Assembly: GCF_035189165.1 (NCBI RefSeq)
Contig: NZ_CP045246.1
Location: 2,170,001-2,234,000 of the forward strand
Length of the DNA stretch: 64,000 nucleotides
From: Arthrobacter sp. JZ12
GTDB lineage: Bacteria > Actinomycetota > Actinomycetes > Actinomycetales > Micrococcaceae
Reading direction: 5' to 3'
Shown here piece after piece: positions 16,001 to 25,570 of the stretch (positions are counted from its first letter, which is position 1; each line of letters opens with the position of its first letter). Under the pieces are notes generated by a model. It was not told where the DNA came from. It was given only the letters and a program-made list of their open reading frames with translations, and ran no database searches. The position numbers and the translations under genes were made by a program.

Positions 16001-17229
16001 TGGATAAGTTGCAGGCAACGAGCGTTCCGATCCGACCGATGACGGACCTGATAGATGCGTTGTTGGGCAGCTATCCCGAACTAGTTCGTCCTCTTCTTTT
16101 GGATTGGGTACAACCCGACCAGCAGGTTGCTAACCCCGAACGTGCCCGCGAGGCAGCCCTTAATCTACTTTTCGTGTTCGGCCGCGCTGCGTGGCCAGCA
16201 ATCTTTGAACTCATGTCGAACACGCCGGATTTTTTCAAGTCTGCCCTCCTTTCGATGCAACCCTTAGTAGGGCGACCAGGTCCGGATCTGGAGGACGCCG
16301 AACTGGCTTCGCTCTACAACTGGCTAGTGGAAATGTTTCCCCCAGCGGAAGACCTCCGAAGCGAGGAAGGGGGCGTCTTAGGGCCGTTAGAGGCAGTGGC
16401 GATGTGGCGGGACAACGTGCTAGAAACGTTGGTGCAGCGCGGGAGTTCGACCGCGGTGTCGGAGATTCGACGTATCGTCGAAGGTCACCCAGAGTTACCT
16501 GGATTGAAATTCGCATTGCTCCGCGCGGAGCAGCTGCACTTAGAGGGAAGCTGGCAGCCGCTGACCCCTGCGCAGATAGACCGGCTCGCGTCAAATGCCC
16601 TATCGCGAGTTGTTCGTAGCGAGATAGATCTTCTGGATGTGTGCGTGGAGGCGCTGAACAAGATTCAAGCGCGACTCCAAGGCGACACGCCCTCCTCCGC
16701 ACTTCTTTGGGACACTTTCGCCGGAAGGCCGAAGTCAGAAGACGACGTGTCCGACTTCCTTAGAAATGAGCTGAGCAGTTTGCTTCTCAGTAGTGGTGCC
16801 GTGGTGAACCGCGAGGTTCAGATTCGGAGGGTCAATACAGGCATCGGAGAGCGCACCGACCTACGAGTGGATGCGATCGCCCCGAGCGGATGTGCATACC
16901 CCAACCTCTACACGATCGTCGGCGAGGTCAAAGGGTGCTGGAACTCTGGGATAGTTGGGTCGATAAAAAGGCAATTGATTGACAGATATATGGCTGACCT
17001 TCACACCAAACACGGCATCTATATTGCTATTTGGTTCGACCCTGAGTCTTGGACACCCGAGGACGCCCGGCGGCGCAAAGCGGAAGCACTTGGTACACCT
17101 GAGCGTTTGCGCTCCGTCCTGCAAGCGGAAGCGGATTTGTACAAGCGAGCGGGCCGCCATGTTGAAGTTGTTGTCCTTGACGCTTCCCGACGCAGACCCA
17201 GCGAGGAGCGCAGTAAATCACGTCAGTGA
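13033..17229 (+). CDS. STAND ATPase with C-terminal PD-(D/E)XK nuclease
   Basis: A 1398-residue protein starting at an ATG at 13033. The P-loop is GEPGIGKST (63-71) and Walker B is CLTLDSFDEA (123-132), a NACHT/STAND-type ATPase. The long middle (about 400-1200) is helical and repetitive (HEAT-like). The C-terminus (about 1250-1390) has a PD-(D/E)XK nuclease pattern: Glu near 1263, Asp 1276 (RTDLRVDA), and Glu-x-Lys at 1298-1300 (GEVKGCWN), with a downstream KRQLIDRY helix. Domain order is opposite to the nuclease-NACHT gene at 6.6-9.6 kb. It is probably an antiviral sensor that cuts nucleic acid when triggered. It is transcribed alone, 170 bases after the RelA/SpoT gene. Confidence 0.75.
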   Translation: MAPSVSNASAAPVDRFWIPADRTYYTDQLGWLMGRSEGPFFSANTDMVSTQELASRRCLVLLGEPGIGKSTTVSPDSPLVTARPEAQALRFDLASYSTEDRLIRTVLEGREVTSWLEGDYELCLTLDSFDEAHTRIETLHLVLADYLDTWDCARLQLRIVSRTAEWPTSLERRLEKHFDEVVPFELLPLRRQDAGNIARSYGLDPEPFLSAIEASQVVPLASRPLTLRLLAETYKNEGTLPRRSADIYKRGLLALCEEINPERRDAKGPTRHQGAELFAAASRLAAFSIFSGRQCFWLGPTALAEPEDLSIHECSTGATAERDTPARFTVAANEAVLQTGIFSGSGSQRLTWAHATFADYLASEWVKANGLLREQIEALLGSESGKLHPRVRQIAGWLVAASEQYAWLIDLDPEAFLLNVEIPDASLRRRIVSAVISLAQRGRMHHDYQRKFSGLTHPDLADQVRGALEADSFESKRIGIDIALQCEVQDALPDLISIALDNRVELGLRVPAAWAIEQLSKGDPGSALLPILQSPMELGGDPTQTKELIAAALMASWPHAISTAQMFEFISPEHGRTSFGTYSVALSEVARSLRPEDLCAACEWLLSKPNLVGESSIAPLEDTILRLCLEHLEEGPVLAAATLIIKRRVQGSEAWISTSMAQPFNLPVEVRRKLALSLLEDDDPVLIAGMTGLLGDHGPALLSIEDFDWLTEQYMNTSGIQQRNIGTALQLVADSGDRAMWEKVLGLPNDHPVAKVFESWRGPIDLNSPAAHEARRMYRLKAETRNRIAERKEREASTDAQVRSEFASMAPLARDGDVTAFWKLARRLMLPPSSSIYRNESQPDLTKHPRWETLSPETQEELITAAYLYLQAGRCEPKEWIGKRVRHYPAVAGYCALILLLRKRPQLLPQLEQSVWREWAPIIVGWGPMADRNGVEDRREIITMALPYAREELTQTLLKLIEVAIAEHSNIYLEDELELLLTEPLAATILDKLQATSVPIRPMTDLIDALLGSYPELVRPLLLDWVQPDQQVANPERAREAALNLLFVFGRAAWPAIFELMSNTPDFFKSALLSMQPLVGRPGPDLEDAELASLYNWLVEMFPPAEDLRSEEGGVLGPLEAVAMWRDNVLETLVQRGSSTAVSEIRRIVEGHPELPGLKFALLRAEQLHLEGSWQPLTPAQIDRLASNALSRVVRSEIDLLDVCVEALNKIQARLQGDTPSSALLWDTFAGRPKSEDDVSDFLRNELSSLLLSSGAVVNREVQIRRVNTGIGERTDLRVDAIAPSGCAYPNLYTIVGEVKGCWNSGIVGSIKRQLIDRYMADLHTKHGIYIAIWFDPESWTPEDARRRKAEALGTPERLRSVLQAEADLYKRAGRHVEVVVLDASRRRPSEERSKSRQ

Positions 17230-17513
17230 TGCTGGCAACAATCTGCTAGCCTCGGGCCAACGTTGACGAACCTAAGATGATGGGACTGATATGAAGCCAC
17301 GGGCGCAAAATAAGTTCGACATCAGGCCGACTACCCACACCTCGCTCTCGCGCTCCGAAAGAAAAATACAGATTGCACGACGTTGGAGGCATCTCCGCAT
17401 CCATATCCGCTGCCAGCCTCGGCGTAAGACGGAGCATCGATCGCCCGCAATCGGAACAACTGATAACCATCACGCTGCTCACAGAGCGCAAGCGATTAAG
17501 CGAATCTTTGCAC

Positions 17514-18257
17514 TCAACCGACTTCAGTCAGGGAGGCGTACATCGGCGCATCTTGCTGACCGAACCACAGAGCCGAACCCTCAAGTGCCAGCCGCGCGCG
17601 CCGATGTTCATAGTCGGGCATTACGCGGGATAGGAGCTCCCAAAAGGCGGGGCCGTGATGCGGTTCCTGGAGATGAGCCAATTCATGGGCGAGAACGTAG
17701 TCGATCAGGCTTGGTCGCAGCTGAAGGGTCGCCCAGTGAATTCGAACGCGCCCGTCCTGTCTGGCAGACCCCCACTTGTGACCAAGGTCGTCGACATCAA
17801 TTCGCTTCGGTTCAACTTGTAACCGATCTGCCCATTCCGAAACGTTCGGGCGAAGCCACTTCAAACCGCGGCTGCGGTACCACGCAATGATCAACTCGTG
17901 CCCGCGGTCAACCTGATCCTTGGGCAAGACGAGCCGGCCGCGTTCCAGCTGCACCTCTTTCGCACCGTTAGGGACTACGCGAAGCCGATGATTTCGTCCG
18001 AGATAAAGAAATCCCTCACCATCTATGAGCCGTTTCGAAAGCGGGTCGGTGTAAAGCAGTTCCTTCTCAGAGAGCTTCGCGTAGATCCACTCCCGCTTGG
18101 AACGTAGAAAAGACAGTAGCTCGCCGTTCTCGATGTCACGAGCCGCTCGCAACCGGAGACCGCCATCGCGTTCAATAGTCAACCGAGCGCGCCGTGTTCG
18201 CGCACTCGTCCGTTCAACAAGGACAGTCATGCCGTCCAATTCGAGCTTGTCGCTCAT
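17514..18257 (-). CDS. YgjP/M48-like metallopeptidase of the restriction operon
   Basis: The start at the ATG at 18257 overlaps the hsdR stop by four bases (ATGA) and gives 247 residues. A longer frame exists but only covers hsdR. The C-terminal domain has the zinc motif HELAH (in VLAHELAHLQEPHH) with a further conserved downstream His and Trp, plus the family's LGHKWGSA segment. This is the YgjP/DUF45 (M48-like) metallopeptidase family, often found as the last gene of type I restriction operons. What it cleaves is not known. Its tight coupling to hsdR suggests a role in control of the restriction complex. Confidence 0.8.
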   Translation of the reverse strand: MSDKLELDGMTVLVERTSARTRRARLTIERDGGLRLRAARDIENGELLSFLRSKREWIYAKLSEKELLYTDPLSKRLIDGEGFLYLGRNHRLRVVPNGAKEVQLERGRLVLPKDQVDRGHELIIAWYRSRGLKWLRPNVSEWADRLQVEPKRIDVDDLGHKWGSARQDGRVRIHWATLQLRPSLIDYVLAHELAHLQEPHHGPAFWELLSRVMPDYEHRRARLALEGSALWFGQQDAPMYASLTEVG

Positions 18258-21200
18258 GTCCCTCCTCCTGGCCGTCGAGACGCGATCAAAGGTTGATTCG
18301 CCTTCGCCAAGGCAACAAGCTTGTCGGCGACAGATGGCAGTTGCCCGAAAGGGAGAACGTCCCACTCATCGAGAATATGTATTAGCTCAGCTCGTAGGTC
18401 GTCCTGTGCGTGAAGATTTTGCCAGAAACGGACGATAAGTGAACGCTCAACTACCACTCCGACGACTGCTTGGGCGACGTCGAGAAGGGATTCTCGATGG
18501 CCCTCTGCGCTCTTCTCGTTCAAGGCGAACTCGGTTTCAAGCACGCCGAGGAAGCGTGCCACGAGGGGGTCACCGTCATGCGAAATTGACTCTGTATCTG
18601 CTGCCTCGCGAGTGAACTGCTCGAGGGCAAGCGCTAATTGGTCCCACTTTCCGCTGAGGTTCCTCAATATCTCATCTAAGCGCTCGGACAGCTTGGCGTA
18701 TCTAGCAGGATCGAGGTCGAAGTTCCTCTGAATATGATAACGAAGCGCATGCTCCATCTCCGAGGCCTGCGCGTTGTCAGAGGTCAGCCCCTTTACCTTG
18801 GCGATGAAATCAGGCGCGGTAATCGACACCGGGGGGACCTTCACTGCAATGTCGAGCGCAGTGACGTGCTCGTCAACTAGCTCGCGAACTTTGGCGCCAT
18901 ATAGGGAGGCATCGAAGTTACCGTTATCATCACGGTAACGGCGGCGAGCAACCATCTGGATGAGACCGAGTCGCTTAGCGTCGTGCACATACGGCAAGGC
19001 TTCAGGGCGTGGCAGCACTACGTCGAGCGTGGTCAAAAAGGATCTCAGTAACACGCTGAATTTGGCTCGCAAAGATTGATCGGCTAACTCCACTACGCAG
19101 GCCTCTATGTCTTCCGCCCGCCCGAAAGTCTCGATCCCTGCCGTAGCAAAAACGGCCACTGTGCGAGCATGACGGTCTCGCAGCTTCGGTAGTTCGTCGA
19201 GGATTGAGGTGACCGCGCCGGTTGTGTCCGCTGCATCTTCCGGCGCATAAGCCGCTAGAGCCTTCTGCAAGTGCCCACCTACACCGTAGTAGTCGACAAA
19301 GAATCCAGCGTGCTTCCCGCTGGCCGTTCGGTTAACACGGGCGATGGCCTGCAGTAACTCCGCGTCCTGAATGGAACGATCGAGGTAGAGAACCTGTTCG
19401 ATCGGAGCGTCGAAACCTGTCAACAACATTGTCCGAACGATCAGGAATGCGACAGGGCTGCTTCTCTCGCTAACCGGTCCTAGCGCCTTCTTGAAGTCGG
19501 CAATGGCGACCTCTTGGTTGGACTTGTGAGTCCATGCAGCCCAAGAAGGGTCATCGTTGTGGTGCCCTGACATGACCGGCACGAATTCGAGCAGTTTGAG
19601 CAGTTCAATGTGGCGCCGTGCACGCAGCAGGACCTGCGTTTTTCTATCGAACGAGTTGAGGTCAGTATCACCATTTGCGGACGAGGCTATCCCGTTCTGA
19701 TCGAGGGAATCGATCTGCTCGACTATTTCATCACGAGCGGCCATCAAGGCTTCGCGGTAACGCACTGCAGCTAGGCGGCTACTGGCCGCTACCTGGGCCT
19801 TAAAGCCGTTTGGCATGACAGTCGAGATGTAGTGCCACATCATCGAACGAGCCTTATCGCGGATGAGCAGTGGAGCTTCAACAACTACACCGGCAGTCGC
19901 GTAGCGTGTCTTGATTTTGTGGAGCTCCTCTGGTGTGCGCTCGGCGAACATGTCTTCGAATAGCTCGTCGAGGTCGCTGCCAGCCTTTACAGCACCCTTG
20001 ACCGTGCGCCCCTCATACAGAACCGGCAGGACGGCACCGTCGGTTTCGGCCTCCCGGATCGTGTAATGGTCTATCCTCGTGCCGAAGATCGATTCTGTCT
20101 TCTTCTTTCCTTCCTTCATGATTGGAGTGCCAGTAAAACCGATCTTTGCGGCATTCGGCAACGCAGCCATGAGGTTTGCGTGCAAGGTTGAACTTTGTGA
20201 ACGGTGTGCCTCGTCGACGAGAATCACAATCGACTCGTCGGAGTTCAGCTCCCCGAACGCTTCGGAGCCGTCGTCCTCTGCTAGCCCTCCGTCACGTGAG
20301 GTATCGTCGATGTCGCGGTATTTCTGAATCATGGCGAAGACTACCGCGGGTCCCTGCTCGGAGAGCAGTGCTCGCAGCTTCGAAGATTTACGCGCCCGTT
20401 CTACTATCTCGCCGGACAACCGGGCCGTTTGCGAGAGCTGCTTTTCGAGATCCGTCCGGTCTGTGACTATCACTACCTTGTACGTTCGCAATGCCGGGTC
20501 GGAACGCATCGCGCGCACGAGGAAAACCATCGTTAGGCTTTTGCCCGAACCCTGAGTGTGCCAAATTAAGCCACCACGTTGGTCATGCTCCCCGTGTTGA
20601 AGTCGAGTCTTGCCAGTACGTAGGCGATTTAGCGCCCGCCCCACAGCCCGGTACTGCTGGTATCGGGCTACGATTTTGACCCGTCTGCCGTCCGATCCCG
20701 TGAAAAGTACGTAATGGCGGGCGATGTCGAGCAGGTTTGCTTTCGTCAACATCCCAGCAGCCAACAACTCTTGCCCAGAAAGCTGATCCTTAGACTTTCC
20801 AAGCTTGTCAGCGAGTTCGTCCCTTGTGAGTGGTGCTGCATCCTTCCACTCCAAGAAGTGTTCTGGAGTGGAAGTAATAGTGCCGACGCGCGCTCTGTCC
20901 CCGTGGGTCGAAATAATGAATTGGTTCGTCCAGAACAGGGTCTCGTTACCCTCCGGAATGCCGAGATCGCGTTGATTCGCGTAGCGACGAAGCTGTTCGA
21001 TACCTTCCGCCATCGGGTCGACGATGTGCGGGTTCTTGCACTCAATGACAACCAGTGGGATGCCGTTCACAAACAGCACGACGTCCGGTGCGATGAACTT
21101 ACTCGATTGGCCGCCTGGTTCGTCGACTCGAAACTGGCTGATGGCGAGAAAGTCATTTCGCTCAGGCCTGTCCCAATCGACGAAGTGGATGCGCTGGTTG

Positions 21201-21538
21201 CGACCCTGATCCCACCCCGGCATACCGGCAACCGTCACGCCTTCAAGCAAAAGGTTCGTCATGCGTTCATTAATCTCGAGAAGCTTGCCCGCTCCTGGCC
21301 GCGACAGAGCCGAAACAGCCTCCGAGATGCGTGAATGGTCAAGCCAAGGATCACCGTCGCGTCGATTGAGCTCGCGTAGGGACTTGCGTAGCCTCCCCTC
21401 AAGGAGTACTTCACGAAAGCTACTTCGCTCGGTCACTGAGGGGTCATATTTGTGCCCAACAATCGTCGTGTACTTCAGGTTCGCGAGTTGATCGAGGAGG
21501 GGCTTCTCAACCTCGTCGTACTCAGCGCCAGAACTCAT
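18254..21538 (-). CDS. hsdR: Type I restriction enzyme, HsdR subunit
   Basis: A 1094-residue motor and nuclease subunit. The N-terminal nuclease has the PD-(D/E)XK pattern (APDVVLFVNG...VVIECKNP). The SF2 helicase core shows motif I (HTQGSGKS) and the DEAH-type motif II (ILVDEAH). Further motifs include FTGTP, FLIVRTMLLTGFDAP and QAIARVNR. The C-terminus is helical and binds the methylase. With HsdM and HsdS it forms the complex that translocates and cuts unmodified DNA. The start overlaps the hsdS stop by four bases (ATGA). The gene appears intact. Confidence 0.93.
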   Translation of the reverse strand: MSSGAEYDEVEKPLLDQLANLKYTTIVGHKYDPSVTERSSFREVLLEGRLRKSLRELNRRDGDPWLDHSRISEAVSALSRPGAGKLLEINERMTNLLLEGVTVAGMPGWDQGRNQRIHFVDWDRPERNDFLAISQFRVDEPGGQSSKFIAPDVVLFVNGIPLVVIECKNPHIVDPMAEGIEQLRRYANQRDLGIPEGNETLFWTNQFIISTHGDRARVGTITSTPEHFLEWKDAAPLTRDELADKLGKSKDQLSGQELLAAGMLTKANLLDIARHYVLFTGSDGRRVKIVARYQQYRAVGRALNRLRTGKTRLQHGEHDQRGGLIWHTQGSGKSLTMVFLVRAMRSDPALRTYKVVIVTDRTDLEKQLSQTARLSGEIVERARKSSKLRALLSEQGPAVVFAMIQKYRDIDDTSRDGGLAEDDGSEAFGELNSDESIVILVDEAHRSQSSTLHANLMAALPNAAKIGFTGTPIMKEGKKKTESIFGTRIDHYTIREAETDGAVLPVLYEGRTVKGAVKAGSDLDELFEDMFAERTPEELHKIKTRYATAGVVVEAPLLIRDKARSMMWHYISTVMPNGFKAQVAASSRLAAVRYREALMAARDEIVEQIDSLDQNGIASSANGDTDLNSFDRKTQVLLRARRHIELLKLLEFVPVMSGHHNDDPSWAAWTHKSNQEVAIADFKKALGPVSERSSPVAFLIVRTMLLTGFDAPIEQVLYLDRSIQDAELLQAIARVNRTASGKHAGFFVDYYGVGGHLQKALAAYAPEDAADTTGAVTSILDELPKLRDRHARTVAVFATAGIETFGRAEDIEACVVELADQSLRAKFSVLLRSFLTTLDVVLPRPEALPYVHDAKRLGLIQMVARRRYRDDNGNFDASLYGAKVRELVDEHVTALDIAVKVPPVSITAPDFIAKVKGLTSDNAQASEMEHALRYHIQRNFDLDPARYAKLSERLDEILRNLSGKWDQLALALEQFTREAADTESISHDGDPLVARFLGVLETEFALNEKSAEGHRESLLDVAQAVVGVVVERSLIVRFWQNLHAQDDLRAELIHILDEWDVLPFGQLPSVADKLVALAKANQPLIASRRPGGGT

Positions 21539-22743
21539 CCGTGTACCTCCGTAGGCTGTACCCGCCCCATTAGCAGGTCGTCGGCGATTCCGTCACGGAG
21601 CGCCTTCAATTTATCGATCTGGTCGGACTCACTGAGGATCCGCTCGTCCAAAACTGTCAGCGCGCGCGCAATGCTTTGCTGGACGTGCCTCGCTGGCATC
21701 GGTATACGGAATGATCCTACGATTCCGGTGTTCAAAGCATCCCGATTACTACCCCTTCCACCACTCCTCAAATTCTCATAGCTGTGGACGAGCGCATGGT
21801 GTAGATATTCACCGTCAACCTTCGGCCCAGGAGTTACCGCCGCAAGATTTTGATTGATACACGCGTCGATCTCAAGGAATGCAGACATGCCTCGTGTTTT
21901 CCCTTGGCCGATCATCCCTATAACTACTGACCCTGCCGGGATGATGCGGAGGTTTGACTCGGACACCGCTTTGGGGGTTATGAATTCCGAGGCTTTCCGG
22001 ATTCTGTAGTCGTTGACCTTCCCACTCGCCAACCAAGGAACCGATCCATGTGTCCAATAGTCAGGGCGCGAACGTGACGGTGTGCTTCCGTTAGACACAG
22101 CGCCAATTTCTGACAATTCGACTCTTGGCGCATCTGGCAATTCAAGCAATTCGTCTGACAGCCCTGCTTTCACCAGACGAAGTTTGGCAAGCACGTCGGC
22201 CGAGGAGCTGATAGCCGCTTCGAGCGAATCCAATGTGCCGCGGATTCGCAGCTGATCCCCGAGCGGAGGTACTGCTATCTCGAAGTCCAACCATCGGTCT
22301 TGATCAAACGTCATTTTCTCGATGACAACACCCTGACTTGCATCGAGGAAGTAGAGGCGAAGCATAGGATGTTGAAAGAGCCAGAACAAGAATCGCGTGT
22401 CATGACCCAGCCGCGCCCGAAAGCTCGAATAACTCTTGGAGATCGCGGAGCCTGCGAACTCGTCCGTGACATAGGCGATAGCACCGTGAACAATTTGCAT
22501 GCGCGCGAGCACGACGGTGCCAGGCACCGCCCATCTCAGTGTCTTCGTCAGGATCTGACGGCCCGGTAGGCTCCCGCGGTTGAATAATCCACCGTGCGCG
22601 CGACGCACGCTGACTAAGTTGTATACCTCGTCGTCCGCCATGCGAATGGGCTCATCGACCAGCTGTACTACATCGCCAATCCTATGTTTCTCCCAGTTAC
22701 TCGGTACCTTCCCCATGAAGCGCCGAAAAATTCGGTCACTCAT
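21535..22743 (-). CDS. hsdS: Type I restriction specificity subunit HsdS
   Basis: The start at the ATG at 22743, with GGAG seven bases upstream, overlaps the end of hsdM by eight bases (402 residues). It has two target recognition domains (about 10-170 and 200-370), each followed by a helical conserved region ([21 protein letters not shown] and [16 protein letters not shown]), which is the normal HsdS layout. Key segments are the [14 protein letters not shown] and [13 protein letters not shown] starts of the recognition domains. It sets the DNA sequence that is methylated or cut. The recognition site cannot be read from the sequence. Confidence 0.9.
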   Translation of the reverse strand: MSDRIFRRFMGKVPSNWEKHRIGDVVQLVDEPIRMADDEVYNLVSVRRAHGGLFNRGSLPGRQILTKTLRWAVPGTVVLARMQIVHGAIAYVTDEFAGSAISKSYSSFRARLGHDTRFLFWLFQHPMLRLYFLDASQGVVIEKMTFDQDRWLDFEIAVPPLGDQLRIRGTLDSLEAAISSSADVLAKLRLVKAGLSDELLELPDAPRVELSEIGAVSNGSTPSRSRPDYWTHGSVPWLASGKVNDYRIRKASEFITPKAVSESNLRIIPAGSVVIGMIGQGKTRGMSAFLEIDACINQNLAAVTPGPKVDGEYLHHALVHSYENLRSGGRGSNRDALNTGIVGSFRIPMPARHVQQSIARALTVLDERILSESDQIDKLKALRDGIADDLLMGRVQPTEVHG

Positions 22744-25141
22744 ACCCAAGCTCCGACAGTACGACTTTCAGTTCGGCTTCTGCTGACGCTCGGACAGCTT
22801 CCAGATCCTGTAATGAGCGACGGTACTTGTGCCACCAGTTCTGGAATGCAGTCACGACCGCTTCTCGATGGCGCCCAACACGGACTGCGGATTGACGATG
22901 GAGTTCGGCGCCGAGCGCATCGATTACTACAGTTCTGGCCACGCCATCCGAGAGACTTTGGCTGGCCTCGGTCAAGCGTGCGCCAAATGATGCACGGTCA
23001 CTCTTCATCTTTCGCTTCGACGAAGCCAGCTGCTTTCGCAGGCGCTTAAGTTCCTCATCGGAAAGTCGATTCTCCGCCTCAAGGTCTTCTTCGTCGTCTT
23101 CGCTGGACGTCGCTTCCTTGATTCTCGCGTCCAACTCGCCGACCTCTGCTGCGACCTTCGCGAGCGACTCTAAGTAGTCCGGAAGCAACATCTTTCCGAT
23201 TGGGTGCTCGAGCGGGTCGATCTTGGACTTCTCCTCCTCAAGCGCATCGAGCACCGTCGATACCCAGGCGTCTATGAGGCCTTGATAGCCGTGCGTCGCT
23301 AACGCCTTGAGGTCGGGAGTAACGTGACTCCACCAGGAAGCGATGATGCCGTCGATCTGGAAGCGATCAAGCATTTTCGTCGATGCTAATGCTTCGGCAA
23401 AGCTGAAGAGCAACTGCCGGCGCAACGGAACCAGCTGCTCAGTCGAATTCAAAACGTCAAGACGTTCCTGCTCTACATTCCACCACTCATCGATAGCATC
23501 GGTAACTGCATCTTCGGATCCGACAAGCCCCCTATCCGACTCGATTATGCTCCTGAGATGCCATGCGCTCTCAATGGCCCTGTCAAAGTCATAGTGGTCG
23601 GTGTCCCGCTCGACGAAGATTTTCGCTAAGTCGAACCCGTGGGACTCGAACAAGATATCCTTGGAGCCGACCTCAGCCTTGGGCACGCCACCATGCAAGT
23701 GGGCGCGAACATTCTGCAGATCGCGCGGAGGGGCGGTATCGACGTAACGCCTGATGTTGAGGTTGTCCTCGTTGGCACGCAGCTCCTCACGGCTCAATAC
23801 CCGAGCGAAGTTTTCAACGTCAGTAAAATCGCGAAAAGCGGAGACAATCTTCTCGATGTGCTCCGGCTCGAGGAAGTTCTGAGACTTGCCGTCCCGGTAC
23901 TCGCGGTCGGCGTTGATGATCAGCACCTTGTCTCTGCGCGCTGCCGGCTTGGACCCTTTCGGGCGGAGCACGAGGATACATGCAGGAATCCCGGTACCGT
24001 AGAAGAGCTGCTCTCCGAGGCCGATCACACCCTCGATGGCATCATCGTCGAGCATGCCTGTGCGAATTTTCCCTTCCTCCCCGCCGCGGAACAGCACGCC
24101 ATGGGGCATAACGGTGGCGACCAGCCCGTTCGGACGGGTGACCGCGAGCATGTGCTGAACGAACATCAGATCGGCTTTTTTGCCCTTCTCTGGAGTGAAG
24201 CCGTACTTGAATCGCTCGGGGAACTGGATACCTTCCTTGCTGTAGTTCAAGGAAAATGGAGGGTTTGTAATCACTCGGTCGAAGCGTTGCAACTCACCCC
24301 CTGAGGTGTGAGCCGGGTCCTCCACCGTGCCGTCGTCATTGTTGCGCAGGTCTGCGTCGGGGATTCCGTGCAGCAGCATATTCATCTTCGCGATCGCCCA
24401 GACGCTACCGTCCTTTTCCTGGCCGGCAAGCGCTAGATCCTGCGGGTTGCCCCCATTTTCCTCGACATAATCCTTCGAAAGGATGAGCATGCCGCCGGAG
24501 CCGTGGCAAGGGTCGTAAACGCTCATGCCCGGCTTCGGGTCGGCTATCAGAACCATCAAGCGGACGACGTCACGGGGAGTGTAGAACTCCCCTCCCTTCT
24601 TGCCGGCAGAGTCGGCGAAATCGCGAATGAGGTATTCATATGCGGCGCCGAGCAGATCCGGAAACTCAAAGTTTGCCTTACGCAGAGGCACCTTATTGAA
24701 GTGCACGATGAGCTCGCGCAACTTCTTATTTGACATGCTCGACTGGCCCACCTTGCGGTTGAAATCGATGTGTTGGAGCACACCCTCGAGGGAGCGATTT
24801 CGGTTCTCCAGCGCTTGTAGGGCCGTATTGAGTCCGTCGCCGATGTTCTGGTGCAGATGTCCATGGATGTAGGACCAGCGGGCTTCCTCAGGGACGAAAA
24901 ACGTGCCGCGGTAGAAAGCCGGGGCTTCAGCGCGTTCCTTGGCTTCCGTCTCTGAACGCCCCTTGGCCAGTTGTTCATCGATGACCTGCGCCTTTACCGC
25001 CTCAAACTCATCCGAAGCGTACTTCAGGAAAAGCATTCCGAAGATGTATTCCTTGTAGGCCGAGGCTTCCATCGAGCCGCGCAGGACGTCGGCCGCGGCG
25101 AACAAGTGTCTCTCAAGCTGTGGAAGGGTCAGGCGCACCAT
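22736..25141 (-). CDS. hsdM: Type I restriction methylase HsdM, long form
   Basis: The start at the ATG at 25141, with GGAGG upstream, gives 801 residues. A longer open frame lacks a start signal. The N-terminal helical domain begins [19 protein letters not shown]. The methylase core has the SAM motif ([10 protein letters not shown]) and the catalytic NPPF ([10 protein letters not shown]), so it makes N6-methyladenine. The last 270 residues or so are an additional charged, coiled-coil region ([21 protein letters not shown] and onward) absent from the classic 520-residue HsdM, known in some actinobacterial systems. First gene of the operon hsdM-hsdS-hsdR-metallopeptidase. Confidence 0.92.
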   Translation of the reverse strand: MVRLTLPQLERHLFAAADVLRGSMEASAYKEYIFGMLFLKYASDEFEAVKAQVIDEQLAKGRSETEAKERAEAPAFYRGTFFVPEEARWSYIHGHLHQNIGDGLNTALQALENRNRSLEGVLQHIDFNRKVGQSSMSNKKLRELIVHFNKVPLRKANFEFPDLLGAAYEYLIRDFADSAGKKGGEFYTPRDVVRLMVLIADPKPGMSVYDPCHGSGGMLILSKDYVEENGGNPQDLALAGQEKDGSVWAIAKMNMLLHGIPDADLRNNDDGTVEDPAHTSGGELQRFDRVITNPPFSLNYSKEGIQFPERFKYGFTPEKGKKADLMFVQHMLAVTRPNGLVATVMPHGVLFRGGEEGKIRTGMLDDDAIEGVIGLGEQLFYGTGIPACILVLRPKGSKPAARRDKVLIINADREYRDGKSQNFLEPEHIEKIVSAFRDFTDVENFARVLSREELRANEDNLNIRRYVDTAPPRDLQNVRAHLHGGVPKAEVGSKDILFESHGFDLAKIFVERDTDHYDFDRAIESAWHLRSIIESDRGLVGSEDAVTDAIDEWWNVEQERLDVLNSTEQLVPLRRQLLFSFAEALASTKMLDRFQIDGIIASWWSHVTPDLKALATHGYQGLIDAWVSTVLDALEEEKSKIDPLEHPIGKMLLPDYLESLAKVAAEVGELDARIKEATSSEDDEEDLEAENRLSDEELKRLRKQLASSKRKMKSDRASFGARLTEASQSLSDGVARTVVIDALGAELHRQSAVRVGRHREAVVTAFQNWWHKYRRSLQDLEAVRASAEAELKVVLSELGYE

Positions 25142-25570
25142 AGGGAAACCTCCGATACTGCAGGTGGCTGATGACCAAACCTCATAGATCCTCCGCTCAT
25201 TAAAGTGACTAAAAATATCCCAGCTGGCGTAATGGGCCGCTATCTGTAAATCCACCAGGTTCAAGGATGTCATGCACATTGACAGCGACGAACGGCCTCT
25301 AGGGAAGAACCGCATTGGTCGCCAGCAAGCAGCGTGGCCACTGTTTTGCGGATGGTCGTGCACAAAGGGGCGGATGAACGATGCCGGGCGTGAGAGTGTT
25401 TGAAGGGAAAGCTCGAATTCAGCAACAACCCGCAGTGCTTCCCCGTTCATCCTGGAATTCGGAGATGCAAGGGCCGCTTGCCGTCACGACGTCACGACGT
25501 CACAACGCATCCATCTAGTCTGGCCATACGAATGATCATTCAACCCACCGGTTCACATGCCGCTCGCCAT
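25142..25570. promoter_or_regulatory. hsd operon upstream region with short tandem repeat
   Basis: No gene is supported in these 429 bases. It should hold the promoter of the hsd operon, which reads leftward from 25141. A short tandem repeat, CGTCACGA CGTCACGA CGTCACAA, lies at 25,482-25,507 (period eight bases). It could be a regulator site or simple-sequence drift. Other open frames here are antisense or extension artefacts. Confidence 0.4.

Noticed and set aside
23639..24304. 221-codon plus-strand frame inside hsdM
   Set aside because: Antisense to the methylase core, where the NPPF and DPCHGSGG motifs prove the other strand is coding.
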